Below, in pieces: positions 1-11,847 of a stretch of 64,000 bases of DNA. How positions within the stretch are numbered: the stretch's first letter is position 1; the number at the start of each line of letters is the position of its first letter. This DNA comes from Pochonia chlamydosporia 170 (taxonomy: Eukaryota; Ascomycota; Sordariomycetes; Hypocreales; Clavicipitaceae): assembly GCF_001653235.2 (NCBI RefSeq), contig NC_035795.1, positions 496,001 to 560,000 of the forward strand. The letters run 5' to 3'. Below the pieces are notes generated by a model that was not told where the DNA came from, ran no database searches, and saw only the letters and a list, made by a program, of their open reading frames with translations. The position numbers and the translations under genes are program-made.

Positions 1-1195
1 GGTCGAGTGGTAAGACAGGAGGTCGCCGTACAAGAATGGTGAGCTCCGAATCCACATCCTTCAAGGCCCCTCGATATCCACTCAAGCCTGCTTCTCTCTT
101 GCCGTTGGCATCATCGATTTTGTCCTTGAGCGACCGGCGTTGATTTCGAAGTTTCACAAGCCTTTGTTCAAGCATGCTGATCTCTTGATTCACAGAACCG
201 TACCTTGCGCTCAGTTCCCGGAGCTGCTTCCCCAAGGGCTCTTCTTCATCACCGTCGAACGCTGCCAACTCCGACTGTATGCCGAGACGTCTTGTGGCAA
301 GCTTACTGAGTTGCGCAAGAGCACTCTGGCGCTCCGCCATGGCTGTGTCGATTTGATCGCTTTCCTCCATCCGTAACTGTATCAACGAGAGGATGGCTCT
401 ACTCAAGCCATTCCTAGCGGACTTCAGCCCTGAGAGTCGCCTTTGGGCAGGTTGTCGCACTGGCACGATATTGCCTTCTAGGGTTGATACTGGGGGTATG
501 TACAAGCTCCTGGGCATTTGAGATTTTGATGTCGCCGTGGAATAAAATGTCCCCGTCGGTGTACTACTTCCTGTATCACTGTAGCAGTCAAGATCTTTAG
601 TAGTAAATGTGACATCTTGGGTCTTGCTACCAGCTACTAAACCCTCAACTTGAGAGTCCAACAGTTGTTGAATGTCGACCTCTAGAGCACTTTCGCGACG
701 TCTGATGCCACGCCAGGCGGTATCTGGTTGTTGATTGTACATGATACTCTCATGCGCTCTCTGTTCAAAAATAGTTCGACCAATGTTTGTTCTCGTCGTT
801 TGCCGTATCTCGTAGGAATCCCGATTTTGTTCGTGTTTGAGGGACGGTAGGTTGGAAGGTTGAGGGGCGATCATCATAGACGAGGAAATGGGAGGAGGCG
901 GACCGGAGAACATGAATCTTGGTCCTCTCTTGTAGGATGAGCCTGCAGAATTGTCCCTTCTACTGGCAGGCGATTTGTGTGCTAGTGTAATCGGCGAGCG
1001 AAACCTTGTACGCTCTGACACGTCTGCACTGGCATGTTTGTCCGCCCGACGCGATGAGTTGTCTGATCCCGGTTGTAGGTATTCGAGCTCGTATTCGGGC
1101 GAGGATTGCGAGGTAGGTGATATAAGGGGCATCTTCGAGCCACTTCGCGCAACATGATTTAATCGATCAACGATGGATGGCGAGGTCGCTGCCAT
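1..1195 (-). CDS. Atg28-like coiled-coil protein, 3' end outside the window
   Basis: An open frame runs from the ATG at 1195 to the window edge (398 codons, no stop), so this is an N-terminal fragment with no intron seen. The first ~260 residues are Ser/Pro-rich and look disordered. A short conserved-looking stretch, DIQQLLDSQVEGLVAG, starts near residue 174. From about residue 265 onward the sequence is charged and heptad-like (QLRELSARYGSVNQEISML and following), as in a coiled coil. The layout of a disordered N-terminus, this motif and a C-terminal coiled coil resembles proteins annotated as autophagy-related protein 28 in Sordariomycetes. That identification is from memory and tentative. 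Atg28 in methylotrophic yeast acts in pexophagy, but I would not transfer that function with confidence. The gene reads away from the DCAF7-like gene, with 1.8 kb of shared upstream spacer. Confidence 0.6.
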   Translation of the reverse strand, partial: MAATSPSIVDRLNHVARSGSKMPLISPTSQSSPEYELEYLQPGSDNSSRRADKHASADVSERTRFRSPITLAHKSPASRRDNSAGSSYKRGPRFMFSGPPPPISSSMMIAPQPSNLPSLKHEQNRDSYEIRQTTRTNIGRTIFEQRAHESIMYNQQPDTAWRGIRRRESALEVDIQQLLDSQVEGLVAGSKTQDVTFTTKDLDCYSDTGSSTPTGTFYSTATSKSQMPRSLYIPPVSTLEGNIVPVRQPAQRRLSGLKSARNGLSRAILSLIQLRMEESDQIDTAMAERQSALAQLSKLATRRLGIQSELAAFDGDEEEPLGKQLRELSARYGSVNQEISMLEQRLVKLRNQRRSLKDKIDDANGKREAGLSGYRGALKDVDSELTILVRRPPVLPLD

Positions 1196-3020
1196 CGTTT
1201 GTAGGCAGAACTCCGTCACAATAACTACACAAGCTCATGCATGGGTGGACAGCGAACTGCCTAATACCCAGCCTAGGTCTTGATAAATCTGCTGTCAAAG
1301 TCATATAGAGGAGAGCAAGGTGGGCGAGAATCGATCCTGAAGCTTGACTAGCACAGGTATTCTGCTCACGAGGTCTGGGGTTGCAGGAGAACCCTGGTGC
1401 ATATGATGCCTGGTCTGGTGGCCTCCTCCAGCAATAATGACATCTGGAAGCAATGTGGCGCCACGCCAAGTGCCTGCTATGTGGCTGGTGGAACCTTGAA
1501 GCTCGATGTTCTTCGATGTCCCCAGCCTTCACATGTTCAATGTTGGGGTCTGCTAATTCCATGTCCCTAGCAGATGTGCCCAGCTCCATGTCTCCAACGT
1601 TCCACAAACAACCAGTTGACGACCGCCTAGGAAGCCTGCAATTAGCTCTCCGTGCATTTTGTTACTGCAGAACCTGGTATAATACCTACTAGGTACCTAG
1701 GTAGGTACATAACATGGAAAGTACTTGACTTTGGAAACTATCTAAGTACCTAGGTACTTGGGTACAGAGTAGATTCCTGCTAGGCTGAGTTCACCGTGCC
1801 AGCGTTGAGCCAGCATTGGGCTCTTGGGTCATATTTGGTGGTGAGTTTGGCCTGGCTTCTGGATGTTCAGTTTGCCATGTTGAGATGGTACGAAGTAGAC
1901 TGCTGTTGTGTTATCAGCCAACAACCACTAGACGGCCTTACGTTTCCGCAATATGCGATCTCCAAATTGATAATAAATTAAAAGACGTATCCAAGTAGCA
2001 GCTTGCCTACTCACCGGAGACACCTATGCGAGTCACTAGGCCGCTGGTTCATTCATCCAGAAACATACGGTTGGGGAATGAATCACCCGCCATTTGCAAT
2101 GGTGTCATCACGATTCACGACTAACCAAGTTGCTTTTCCACATGTTTCGGCGCTGGGTAGTCAGCCTGGCGAGAATTTGTCTGGGCTGATAGCTTCTGTC
2201 TGCTGGTTCAGTGTAAAAAGAGCATTGAAAAAAGGAGGTACTGTAGTAATATACTGAAAACAGAAATGGGCCGACTGAGCAAATTTCCGACTCTTTGTTT
2301 CAGTAATTCAAACGAGACGCCTGAAGTCCATTTTCAACCCGTGGTCCGTACTACTTCAGTATATTGGGTATCTTGCAATTCTCAGCAAGGCTGCAGATGT
2401 GAATGTGAGAATGGGACAGATGGGATAGACAAGATGGCCGATTTGTTGGCGCATGAAGAGGGCAAGTGGTTGGTGGCTGCTATATCCGAAAACTTGGTAC
2501 GGGTGGCAGTCTGGTGTTTTTCTATTCGCAAGTGCTCTCTATTGATACAATTGCGCTAGTATCTGGGGTATTTGCAACCAATCAATTGATGTCTGCTTGA
2601 GTTGGCATATCGACTCACCGCATTGTCAGTAGTCCCATTAAATAACATTGAAGTCAACTGGAGGGGACGAAATGGTAAATTCCGGCACATGTCTGGTATC
2701 GTCCCAGCCCCAGCTCCAAAGCTCAGTTCGGTCCGACAGCCGCCTCGCCATATCCATCCTCGCAGATCAACTGCCAGAGACGCCACCTGCTTCTCTCATC
2801 GCGATACGAAATCCACCACCTACAACATTTCGTCCAACTTGGCCGGAACAAGGCTATCCCTTTGTAGCAGCCTCACAGACCATCCCGGTAAATCATCCGC
2901 GTCGCCCTCGACCAATTCATCCTTCGCAGTCCATAACCTCGTCTTACAGCAGCTCTATAAAGTTGGACTCGGCCGCTAACAGCAAGTACGCCACCTGTCA
3001 ATAGAGAATCAAGTTTGCCC
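1196..3020. other. intergenic spacer between divergent genes
   Basis: This is the shared upstream region of the Atg28-like gene (-) and the WD40 gene (+). It holds CCTAGG-type palindromic tracts at 1684-1766. The ORFs here are short, overlap each other and match no family I recognise. The part from about 2600 to 3020, which has a TATAAA-like stretch near 2953, is probably promoter and 5' UTR of the WD40 gene. Confidence 0.6.
1684..1766. repeat. CCTAGG-centred palindromic tract
   Basis: Two blocks of alternating TAGGTA and TACCTA units centred on CCTAGG lie at about 1684-1707 and 1743-1766. Bases 1746-1766 are identical to 40576-40596 (21 of 21). Similar tracts recur in other spacers of the window. 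Confidence 0.8.
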
Positions 3021-5088
3021 ATGAACCAATCTCAACAGCTGCCTGCAGCCCGAAGGCAGGTTAGCTCGGAGGCATACGGGTCTCACGGCGGTCAGCAAGA
3101 CGAGCTGCACATGCCTGGCATGTCTTCAAGTCCACACGGTCAGGTAGGATCACAGAGAGAATACGCGCCACAAATCAAGCTTGACCACCCGCCTGCAAAC
3201 ACCCACCCCGCCGCGCAGACCCAATCTCAACACCATCACCAGCAACAGTCCGCTGGTTCAGGCGTGCCAAACGTCCTACAGCCCGGTGGCCTGTCAGCAC
3301 GACCAGCAGCTATTTCCTCGAATACGGCTCCTACCCTTCCGACAATGCATGGCGCGATGCCACTTCAATCCACTGGCCCGCCGCCGTCACAACAAACTCA
3401 ACCCACGCACCAACAATCACCGGCCTCGATCGAATATCAAACACCACCGAAGCCTTCTATCTCAATGTCTCATTCCCACGCATACTCGCGCTCCAGCCCT
3501 GCCGCTGGCTATGACGGCCCGACAAGTTATCATGCCTATACTCCCACGACGCCTGGCGGCTCAGCACCACAACTCGTATCACCCGCCGATGCTGGCAAAT
3601 ATAATGCACCTGGTTCACAACGAAACTTCTCTAACACTCCGCTTGGCCTCGCCGACATAAGACCCCGTGCCGATTCTAGCATGTCAGATGGAGCTCCTGG
3701 CTCCACGGGACAAGACATCTCGAGTACGCAGCCTGGGCCAAGCAACTACATGGCCCCATGGGCAGTTTATGCCTTCGATTGGTGCAAATGGCCTTCCCAT
3801 GGGAACGGCGCAGGAAAGCTAGCATTGGGTAGCTATCTCGAAGATGGCCATAACTTTGTACGTAACTCTAGCCCCAGAAATCACTCGCCCCTTTTGTCCA
3901 TTTCTCTGTGCAGTCAGCATTCTAATGCCACTTAGATCCAAATCCTAGACAGTCAAGTTGTGACTACCACACAGGATACGTATAGTCCAGGTACATCGAA
4001 ATACAGCCTAGATTTCACCAAAGTAGCGGAGGCGACACATTCCTATCCGGTTACCAGACTTCTGTGGGAGCCTCCATCCTCTCAGAAGCAGTCAACAGAT
4101 CTTTTAGCCACATCTGGCGACCACCTTCGGCTTTGGTCCTTGCCATCTGAGACTCAAGCTACCCCAAGCAACAATATAACCCGCGGGGGTCGAGATGCAT
4201 CTTCCATCACAAAACTGACGCCGCTAGCCCTCCTATCGAACTCCAAGACACCGGATCACACGGCACCTCTCACATCGCTTGACTGGAATACGGTCTCGCC
4301 AAGTCTGATCATTACGTCAAGTATCGACACGACATGTACCATTTGGGATATCCCATCACTGACTGCCAAAACGCAACTGATTGCTCACGATAAGGAGGTC
4401 TACGATGTGCGGTTTTGCGCTAACAGTGTGGACGTCTTTGTGAGCTGTGGTCAAGACGGCAGTGTGCGGATGTTCGATTTGCGCAGCTTAGAGCACTCCA
4501 CTATTATATATGAGCCGACGGGTAAAGAAGATAGAGGTACTCACCACTGAATCCGGTCCCATATTATAGCAACCAGAGTGCCTGTTTCATGCTGCTAACA
4601 CTAATTCAGATGGCAGCGGCCGCTCAAGTCCGTCTCATTCACAGCAAACCATAGGCAGCCCACCTCCTCTGCTCCGCCTTGCAACATCGCCCCATGACAC
4701 ACATCTCTTGGCAACATTTGCCCAAGATTCGAGTACGATACGCATTCTGGACGTCCGGCAACCGGGCCAAGCGCTTCTTGAGCTCAAGGGCCACACTGGT
4801 CCGATTAACTGTGTGGAATGGTCACCGCTTCGACGAGGGACGTTGGCATCTGGCGGCGACGATTGTCAAGTGCTCGTCTGGGACCTTATGAGTTCAAGTT
4901 CTTCAGCTGGCGGCCACCCGCCAAACGGAACACCCCAACAGGATAACCACAGAAATCCTGTAGCCAGCTGGGAGTGTGAATACGAGGTCGGGAACCTCGG
5001 CTGGGTTCCTCACCTTCAAAATGCCGATTATGGAGAATGGCTAGGAGTCAGCGCGGGCCGTGGCATCTGGGGGACGCGCCTCATGTAA
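3021..5088 (+). CDS. DCAF7/TTG1/AN11-type WD40 repeat protein
   Basis: Exons 3021-3857, 3936-4536 and 4610-5088 give 638 residues. The first ATG after an in-frame stop is at 3021. Residues 1-243 form a Gln/Pro/Ser-rich extension. The conserved part then begins with APWAVYAFDW and follows human DCAF7 closely: LLATSGDHLRLW, PLTSLDWN, TSSIDTTCTIWD, KTQLIAHDKEVYDV, DGSVRMFDLRSLEHSTIIYE and a final GNLGWVP. DCAF7-family proteins are scaffolds that bind DYRK kinases and the DDB1-CUL4 ubiquitin ligase. The plant members TTG1 and AN11 bring together bHLH and MYB regulators. Human DCAF7 is about 340 residues, so the long N-terminal extension is a fungal addition. It is most likely nuclear and cytosolic. 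Both introns are short and are supported by continuity of the WD40 alignment. Confidence 0.92.
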
Positions 5089-5973
5089 AAGCATTGAGTG
5101 TGGCGAAATTCAATAACTGGGGACTTGCCACGAAATGAACATTCAGGCAACCGCAACCGGAACCCAGATCGAGACGCCTTCAATAAGAATGAACTGTGTC
5201 AATTTGGGTCCGCCAGCCACGCCAAGTGCAGCATGCAACTTCACGGGTGACAAACAGTTTGAAGACTGTACTTCTTTGTTAGCAATGCCAGGGGTAACGT
5301 AAAAATATGAAAGTCGAGATGATTGAACACAGCTACTTTGTGCAAACAAAACCCCTAAATCCTGGTGTCATTGGCTACCTTCTCTTGTCTCGTTAGGCAA
5401 ACATTCCATTCACATGCAAAAGGGAACATATTGCTATCCTCGTAAATATTATGTGTATTTAGACCAAGCTTACGTAGAATTCTTTCACATCTCCATAGAA
5501 GGACGTTTCTTCACGCATCCTGATTCGGTAGTGGTTGCTCATCCGTTTTTTATCCATCGATCCTGCCGCTGGGGCAGGCACCATTTCCACCACAAGCAGA
5601 GGGCCAGTCAAAAAATATTGTGTGGCCCTTCCAATTGGGCTTCATCATAATCACTAAGTAATTAATTTATGGCCGCTTCAATTTAGTCTGGCGGCAAAAT
5701 GACAAACTTGGGGACAAAAGGTACAATGCAGAATGTGGTTCAATTAGAATAGCCGAGGATTAACCAGGCAGGGATTCAACTGCCCAAGTGGCCAACAATT
5801 CTAAGACTATGCTTTACAGGGTTGCACTATAGCTGCTGCACCCAAGTTCCACCGTGAGAGGAAGCGCGTTGCAGCCACCACTCCCACCCTTACTTCCCCG
5901 GCGATTTTTTTCTTCATCGAGCGCCTTGGGTTTGAGCGAGCGAAAAGGTTGCCGGTATCCCAAAAATCTCACG
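5089..5973. other. intergenic, 3' UTR of WD40 gene and SPT5 promoter
   Basis: No supported gene. AT-rich patches lie around 5440-5760. Pyrimidine-rich sequence at about 5875-5915 lies directly upstream of the SPT5 start. Confidence 0.55.
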
Positions 5974-8900
5974 ATGGCGTCAAGCGAACCCCCCAGGTTC
6001 GATGATTCCGAGGACGAGGAAGACTTTAACCCAGCGCCGGCAGATCTGTCTGATGATGAGCCTGCGCATAATGACACAAGTCCACCTTCGAAATCAAATT
6101 CCAGGCGCCGCGACTACGCAGAAGCCGACGATGGCGATGACAATGACGAAATTGGCAACAAGGTGACAGGAAAAACTCGTCCAGCTCCTGATGAGGACGA
6201 TGACCAGAGCGACGGGGATGGCGAACAAGACAGAGTCCAAGATGAGGAGGATGAAGAGGAGGAGGATGAAGAGGATGATGAGGACGAAGATATTCAGCAG
6301 GTTAGTGCTTAGTCTGGCTAGCTTTTATCATGTTTCCCGAGCTAATATCGCCACTAGGGTCATCGGAGGAAACGACGTCGAGATAGACGGAACGCATTTT
6401 TCGATATCGAAGCTGAAGTGGACGACGAGGACGAAGGAGAAGATGAGGAGAAGGATGGTGAAGAAATTGGAGACTTCATCGACAATGAACATCCCGACGA
6501 CATTGCTGAGAGCGCACGACTTGACGATGATCGAAGACATCGCGAGTTAGACCGGCGTCGCGAAATGGAAGCCAGCTTGGACGCCGAGAAACAGGCAGAG
6601 ATACTTCGCCAGCGATACGGAAATAGGCGTCCAGCCAGAGGTTTCGGGGATTCTGCAGTTGTACCGAAACGCCTCCTGCTTCCTAGCGTTGACGACCCGA
6701 GCATTTGGGCTGTCAGGTGCAAAGAAGGCAAGGAGCGGGAGGTTGTCCTCTCTATAATGAAGCGCATAGAAGAACGGATCGGAACCAAGGACGAGCTAGC
6801 TATCACCGCTGCTTTTGAAAGAGGCGGTGCACAATCTGTCATGAAGGGATTCATTTATGTCGAAGCACAGCGCCAGACGGATATTCTTGTCGCATTGGAT
6901 GGCATGTTGAACGTTTACCCTCGCTCAAAAATGACGCTGGTAGACATCAAGGATATGCCAGAACTCTTACGAGTTACCAAAACGCCAACACTGGAACCTG
7001 GAGCGTGGGTACGACTCCGTCGCCCAGCAAAGCATAGTGGAGATCTGGCTCAAGTTCTCGACGTGACGGAGAACGGCTTAGAAGCAAGAGTGCGCTTTAT
7101 TCCTCGATTGGACTACGGCATGCGAGATGAGGCACTTTCCAGTTTGTCATCGGATGGCAAACGCAAGAGACCAGGTGCTGCCGGTCCCCGACCACCCCAG
7201 AGACTCTTTAGTGAAATTGAGGCTCGCAAGCGACATCCACGATTCATTCAGGGTAATCCAACCACAAACACATGGTCGTACATGGGGGACGAATTTGAGA
7301 ACGGCTTCCAGGTGAAAGACGTCAAGATTCAACAGCTTGTTGTGACGGACGTGAATCCATCCTTGGAGGAAGTAACAAGGTTTGCATCTGGGGCGGAGGA
7401 CGGCACGGAGAATCTGGATCTTAAGGCACTTGCTGCCAGCTTGAAGGACAGCAACACCCTCGTGACGTACCTTCCTGGCGACATCATTGAGGTATACTCT
7501 GGTGAACAAAGAGGTGTAGTTGGCAAAGCTACAAATGTCCAGGGCGACATTGTCACCATGTCTGTCACAGAAGGTGACCTTGAGGGACAAACAATCGAAG
7601 TGCCGATCAAGGGTTTACGGAAACGTTTCAAGATTGGTGATCATGTCAAGGTCATCGGTGGTAGCAAGTTCCGCGACGAAGTGGGAACCGTAGTCAAAAT
7701 CTCTGAGGATCGGGTCACTCTATTGACGGACCAGACTAACACTGAGGTAACCGTTTTTAGCAAGGATTTACGGGAAGCCAGTGACATTGGAGGCCAAGGA
7801 TCACTTGGCCAATTTTCACTTCATGACCTAGTCCAGCTAGATCCAACGACAGTTGGGTGTATTGTCAAGATCGACCGAGAATCGTTGGTCGTGTTGGACC
7901 AGTACGGCGATACAAGACAGGTGATGCCATCTCAGATCTCTAACAAACTCCCAAAGCGAAAGCAGGCTGTCGCGGCCGATCGTGAGGGGTCAGAGATCCG
8001 GCTTGATGACGTTGTTAAGGAGTTTACTGGGCAACACAGGCAGGGCAAGATTATTCACATCCACCGATCCTATGTTTTCTTGCACACAAACGACAGCAAT
8101 GAAAATGCTGGTGTTTTCGTGACGAAGGCTAGCATGGTCAATACTGTCGCCGCAAAAGGTGGCCGTGTCAATGCGGCAACATCAGGCCCAGACCTTAGCA
8201 CGATGAATCCTGCCTTGAAGATACATAAGAATGGCGGAGAAAATAAGGCGGCCCAGCCTGCGAAAATGTTTGGCCGGGATCGTGCCATCAACCAAACGGC
8301 CATCATCAAGAAAGGCCCTTACAAGGGTCTCTTGGGAATTGTCAAGGATACCACTGACACTCATGCTCGTGTGGAGCTGCATACCAAGGGCAAGACGATC
8401 ACGGTGCCCCGTGATTCACTGAGTTTTAAAGACAAAACCACTGGTGCTACCATTGATATCAACGGTAGAGGACGAGGCGCTCCTGGGGGCGGTGGATTTG
8501 GGCGAGGTGGTCCGGAAAGGGTGCCTGGTTGGCAGGGAGGGTCGCGAACGCCAATGGGGGCTGGCGGTTCTGACCGTGTTCCGGCTTGGGGATCACGCAG
8601 TAAGTGTCCATTTGGTTCCTGTTTTACTTGGATAACCATAGTTAACTCTGTTTGGCGAGCAGCACCTGCAGCTGGCGGCCGAACTCCAGCTTGGAAGGCA
8701 CAGGATTATTCAGGCTCGCGGACTCCGGCTTGGGCCGATGGGTCTAGAACCGTCAACCCTTACGATGGCAGCCGTACGGCATACGGGTCAGGCTCACGCA
8801 CACCAGCTTGGCAATCCGGTGCCCGGACTCCCGCCGCCGGCGATGCCTTTGGTGCCGGTTCGCGAACACCCGCCTACGCTGGATCCGGTGCCGATAGTTG

Positions 8901-9285
8901 GGCGTCTGGATCGAAGACTCCGGCATGGGGTGCTTCAGCCCCTACTCCCGGGGCTACCGGCAATGATTCTTGGGGCTATACTCCTGGAGCAACTGCTGGG
9001 GGATATGATGCACCGACCCCGGGTGCAGCCATTGGTGCCCCGACCCCTGGGGCAATGAATGCTCCAACTCCTGGTGCATATTCCGCTCCGACTCCTGCAG
9101 CTAGCGCACCAACCCCAGGAGCAGGTTGGCAGGGCGGTTGGGGCCCGGACTCTGCTCCGACTCCTGCCGCCGCCGCACCTACACCAGGTGCCAGCGGATA
9201 TTACGGAGCACCGACTCCAGCCGCTTATGGTGGTGCTCCAGAAACCCCAGCTGCTAGCGGGCCGAGGTATACAGATGATGATTAA
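5974..9285 (+). CDS. SPT5: transcription elongation factor SPT5 (DSIF large subunit)
   Basis: Exons 5974-6300, 6358-8599 and 8663-9285 give 1063 residues, the usual size. The order is: an acidic N-terminus (Asp/Glu runs to about residue 150), a basic segment [20 protein letters not shown] at the second exon start, an NGN domain from about residue 220 ([18 protein letters not shown]) that pairs with SPT4, several KOW segments (for example [17 protein letters not shown] and [16 protein letters not shown]), and a C-terminal repeat region from about residue 800. That region has a first block rich in SRTPAW units and a second rich in APTPGA units, ending in YTDDD. SPT5 clamps RNA polymerase II and the repeats are phosphorylated by CDK9/Bur1-type kinases. 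The third exon starts after a 63-base stop-free intron whose removal restores [14 protein letters not shown]. Confidence 0.96.
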
Positions 9286-9941
9286 GGGATGGCCGGTGAG
9301 GAGGGGGCATAGATTGTACATCTCGTTGGGACTATGGTGATGTTGTAGGCTTGGGTGGGGTTATCAGAATTCGGCGTTTGAGTGAATTGTAATAATATAC
9401 ATAGAAGTACTCTCCAGTTCCTTGGCATCGAGTTGAGGCGGCGCAACATGTTTGTGCGGCTGACTGGTTCCCGATGGGTGGAATAACATGTTGCCCAGTT
9501 CAGGTTGCGTTCCACTGGTTTCCGTGAGGACGATGACTGCATATCAAACGACACCTCGAAGTCTTGATGACGGCGCATGCGGTCTTCTGCGGTAATCAAC
9601 CAATATCATGTGCCCGCGGTATGGTCCCGTGCACCGACAGATGATCAGGAAGTTAGTTAGGGCCGATGTCCCATCCAGCTCACCATCGAGAGGCGATATG
9701 CATATATTGCACCTGTTTATACACCGTAGACAAATCGACCCCTACCCTACAACTGCCACATGGGCCAGGTACGTTTTTTTTTCTGGGTACCTGCCTTCGA
9801 AGTCAAGATGTGGGCGAGCCGGGAGCAAGGAGCCGGCTCCACCGCGGACCTCCATGCAGAGCGACAGGACCCCCTAAAAAAAAGTCAGCACCAATGTTCC
9901 AAGAACAAAGATCATAACCTCGCACATCGCATAAGCCTACC
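9286..9941. other. intergenic
   Basis: SPT5 3' UTR and upstream region of the next gene. The short ORFs here match nothing I recognise. An oligo(T) run lies near 9773-9782. Confidence 0.5.
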
Positions 9942-10445
9942 ATGGCATACATCCAATCACGTATGGCGCGTCACTTGCGCAATCCTTCATATCAACCGTT
10001 TCGCGAGGGAAGAGTATACCTGCGCCGAAATTTTGCGGTGGCAAATCCGCACTTAACTCGCCATGCGAATGATGCCCAACCTTTAGGCTACCAACCGACG
10101 AGAATGATACCTGTGAGAAGCTTCACAAGCTCCACCGGGAAAACGACGGAAGCCCCAGCCGGTGAAAAGCATGATGCAAAGCGGGAAGTGGCTGTCGACA
10201 ATCAATGCAAGCCGAAAGCGGGAAGGGAGGCTGCGATACGAGCCGTGAAGCATCGACGGGCAATAGAAACTGCAACCAAAGCGTCAGAAAAAGAGGTCGA
10301 CCAGAAAGCCTACCAAAAGCGATACAACACGGCGGCGAGGAAGTGGGTGTCAACTATGATTGCGCTACCCATACTTTTCGTCACTAGTTATTATCTCTTT
10401 GATAGACGTACGTCTGAAACTAACACTGTGCAAGAATCAAAATAG
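9942..10445 (+). CDS. predicted mitochondrial single-span membrane protein, function unknown
   Basis: Single exon, 167 residues from the ATG at 9942. A second Met at residue 8 is a possible alternative start. The N-terminus is rich in Arg, Ser and Ala with few acidic residues, and contains RRNFAVANPHLTR and MIPVRSFTSSTG, which look like a mitochondrial presequence. A charged helical middle (about residues 85-130) is followed by one hydrophobic span near residues 137-156 (WVSTMIALPILFVTSYYLF) and a short polar tail. I do not recognise a named family, although the pattern of a YQKRYN..ARKW motif just before the span feels conserved in related fungi. Likely placement is the inner mitochondrial membrane, inferred from composition only. 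Confidence 0.7.
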   Translation: MAYIQSRMARHLRNPSYQPFREGRVYLRRNFAVANPHLTRHANDAQPLGYQPTRMIPVRSFTSSTGKTTEAPAGEKHDAKREVAVDNQCKPKAGREAAIRAVKHRRAIETATKASEKEVDQKAYQKRYNTAARKWVSTMIALPILFVTSYYLFDRRTSETNTVQESK

Positions 10446-11193
10446 GCTGCTGTCTGAAGAGTAACTAATGCGAGTCTACAGTTGCCATGGGGCATACACC
10501 CAAGACGCTGTCGAAAGCTGACCACAAACAAGAGTCTATATGAAATGGCCTGACCACATCCCGAGTCACGCCCGAGAATGACCTAAGCATCATCGCGAAA
10601 AGCTTCTTCGCCGAGGACCACAAACAGGAAGATTCAAACGGAGCCCCCAGACAGGTGACCGAGAATTTACCGAGCCCCTGAAAATAGAGACCTGGTACTA
10701 TCCAGACATGACCATATAGCAAGGCGGCTTCTGTCCAACAATGGTCGAGTCTAGGCTTTCTGCCGAGCAAGACAGGCCTGCCAATCACCCCGAACACACA
10801 ACCTGGAGACGAAAAGGATAAGTTATGCAAACATGGCCACAGTCATTCACACAGCACTGAGAAGTACGCACGTGGCCACGCCCCGGTTGACCAAGAGCCG
10901 CATTAGATGCCCCAATATATATTGCACTCTAGTTGAAAAAAGGAAAGTGTAGTCTATATAAGGAACCAGCATCAGGCAAAAGATTTGAGATCGAACCGCT
11001 AGAGAATTGAAATTAGCATATTCTAGGTTCATTGGCCGGAGAGACGTGCCGCTTCTTGATGAATCGCCACAGTTTTAAGCAAGGGACAGGCGGGTGAAGT
11101 ACCTGAGGGGAACTGACCAGGCCGTTTTCAAGGTGGCAGCAGTGACGGCATCAAGGAAACCGCATTTGCGCGCCAGACAGGACGGCCGACTCA
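10446..11193. other. intergenic, nothing supported
   Basis: Tail-to-tail spacer between the mitochondrial protein (+) and the NTF2-like gene (-). ORFs of 60 to 120 codons occur on the minus strand but show no family match. Confidence 0.5.
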
Positions 11194-11847
11194 TTAAACT
11201 GGAACAGAAGTCATCCCAAGAGCGTGGAATAAATTCATGATGTCCTGGGCAATGTTTACTTCGTCTACCAGGCCGGTACATTTATTCAGGACAAGAAAGT
11301 CTGTCCCGTTGTACGTAACGTGGTCACCAGGCTTGAGGGTACTGCCACGGGCGCAGTGGTGATCATCAGCAGCGGCTCTCCTGTTCAAGCGAAGAATAAA
11401 GAACATGGAGTCTGGTAACGATCTGCCGGAAATTTGTACTCACGTTGGTGCACTATAATCTTCCCCCATGACCGCCTCTAATTTCCAGCGAATGGCAATA
11501 TTGTGCCCATCCGCAGCCCAGTGGACTACCTTGAAGGCAAACTTCTCCCACCCAGTTCGAGACCACTTGAGGAAGTCCATGAATTCCTTGGAGTTGTTGA
11601 CGATGACAGGGGCACTCCCATTAGCAGTTGGATGTCGGTCAATATTCAATGTCACACCCGATGACAGAACTTTATCAGAGAGGGTATAGTCACCGCCCCA
11701 GAGTGCCAAGTAGTTGTCCCTGATTTGCTCCTGTTGTTCTTTAGTGATTGACTTCTCATCCGAGCCGCGCTGTAACGGGGATGCGAAGGCGAAGAAGGGC
11801 CAGAGAGCCTGAGAGACGCCCAGGAATCTTGCTGTGGTGACATGCAT
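11194..11847 (-). CDS. secreted NTF2-like / SnoaL-like protein
   Basis: Exons 11847-11444 and 11380-11194 (63-base intron with a GTGAGT donor and an in-frame stop if retained) give 196 residues. The N-terminus MHVTTARFLGVSQALWPFF followed by AFASPLQ looks like a secretion signal cleaved near residue 23-25. The rest has the layout of the NTF2-like superfamily: a helix with QIRDNYLALWGGDYTLSDKV, then AFKVVHWAADGHNIAIRWKL, and a C-terminal strand pair ending in DEVNIAQDIMNLFHALGM. This fold covers SnoaL-type cyclases, isomerases and non-catalytic small-molecule binders. Residues alone do not decide which. The acyl-CoA ligase 0.8 kb away on the same strand could share a pathway, but that is speculation. 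Confidence 0.75.

Noticed and set aside
10465..10830. 121-codon minus-strand ORF downstream of the NTF2-like gene
   Set aside because: Its composition is Cys- and Trp-rich without a pattern, there is no domain and no upstream regulatory context.
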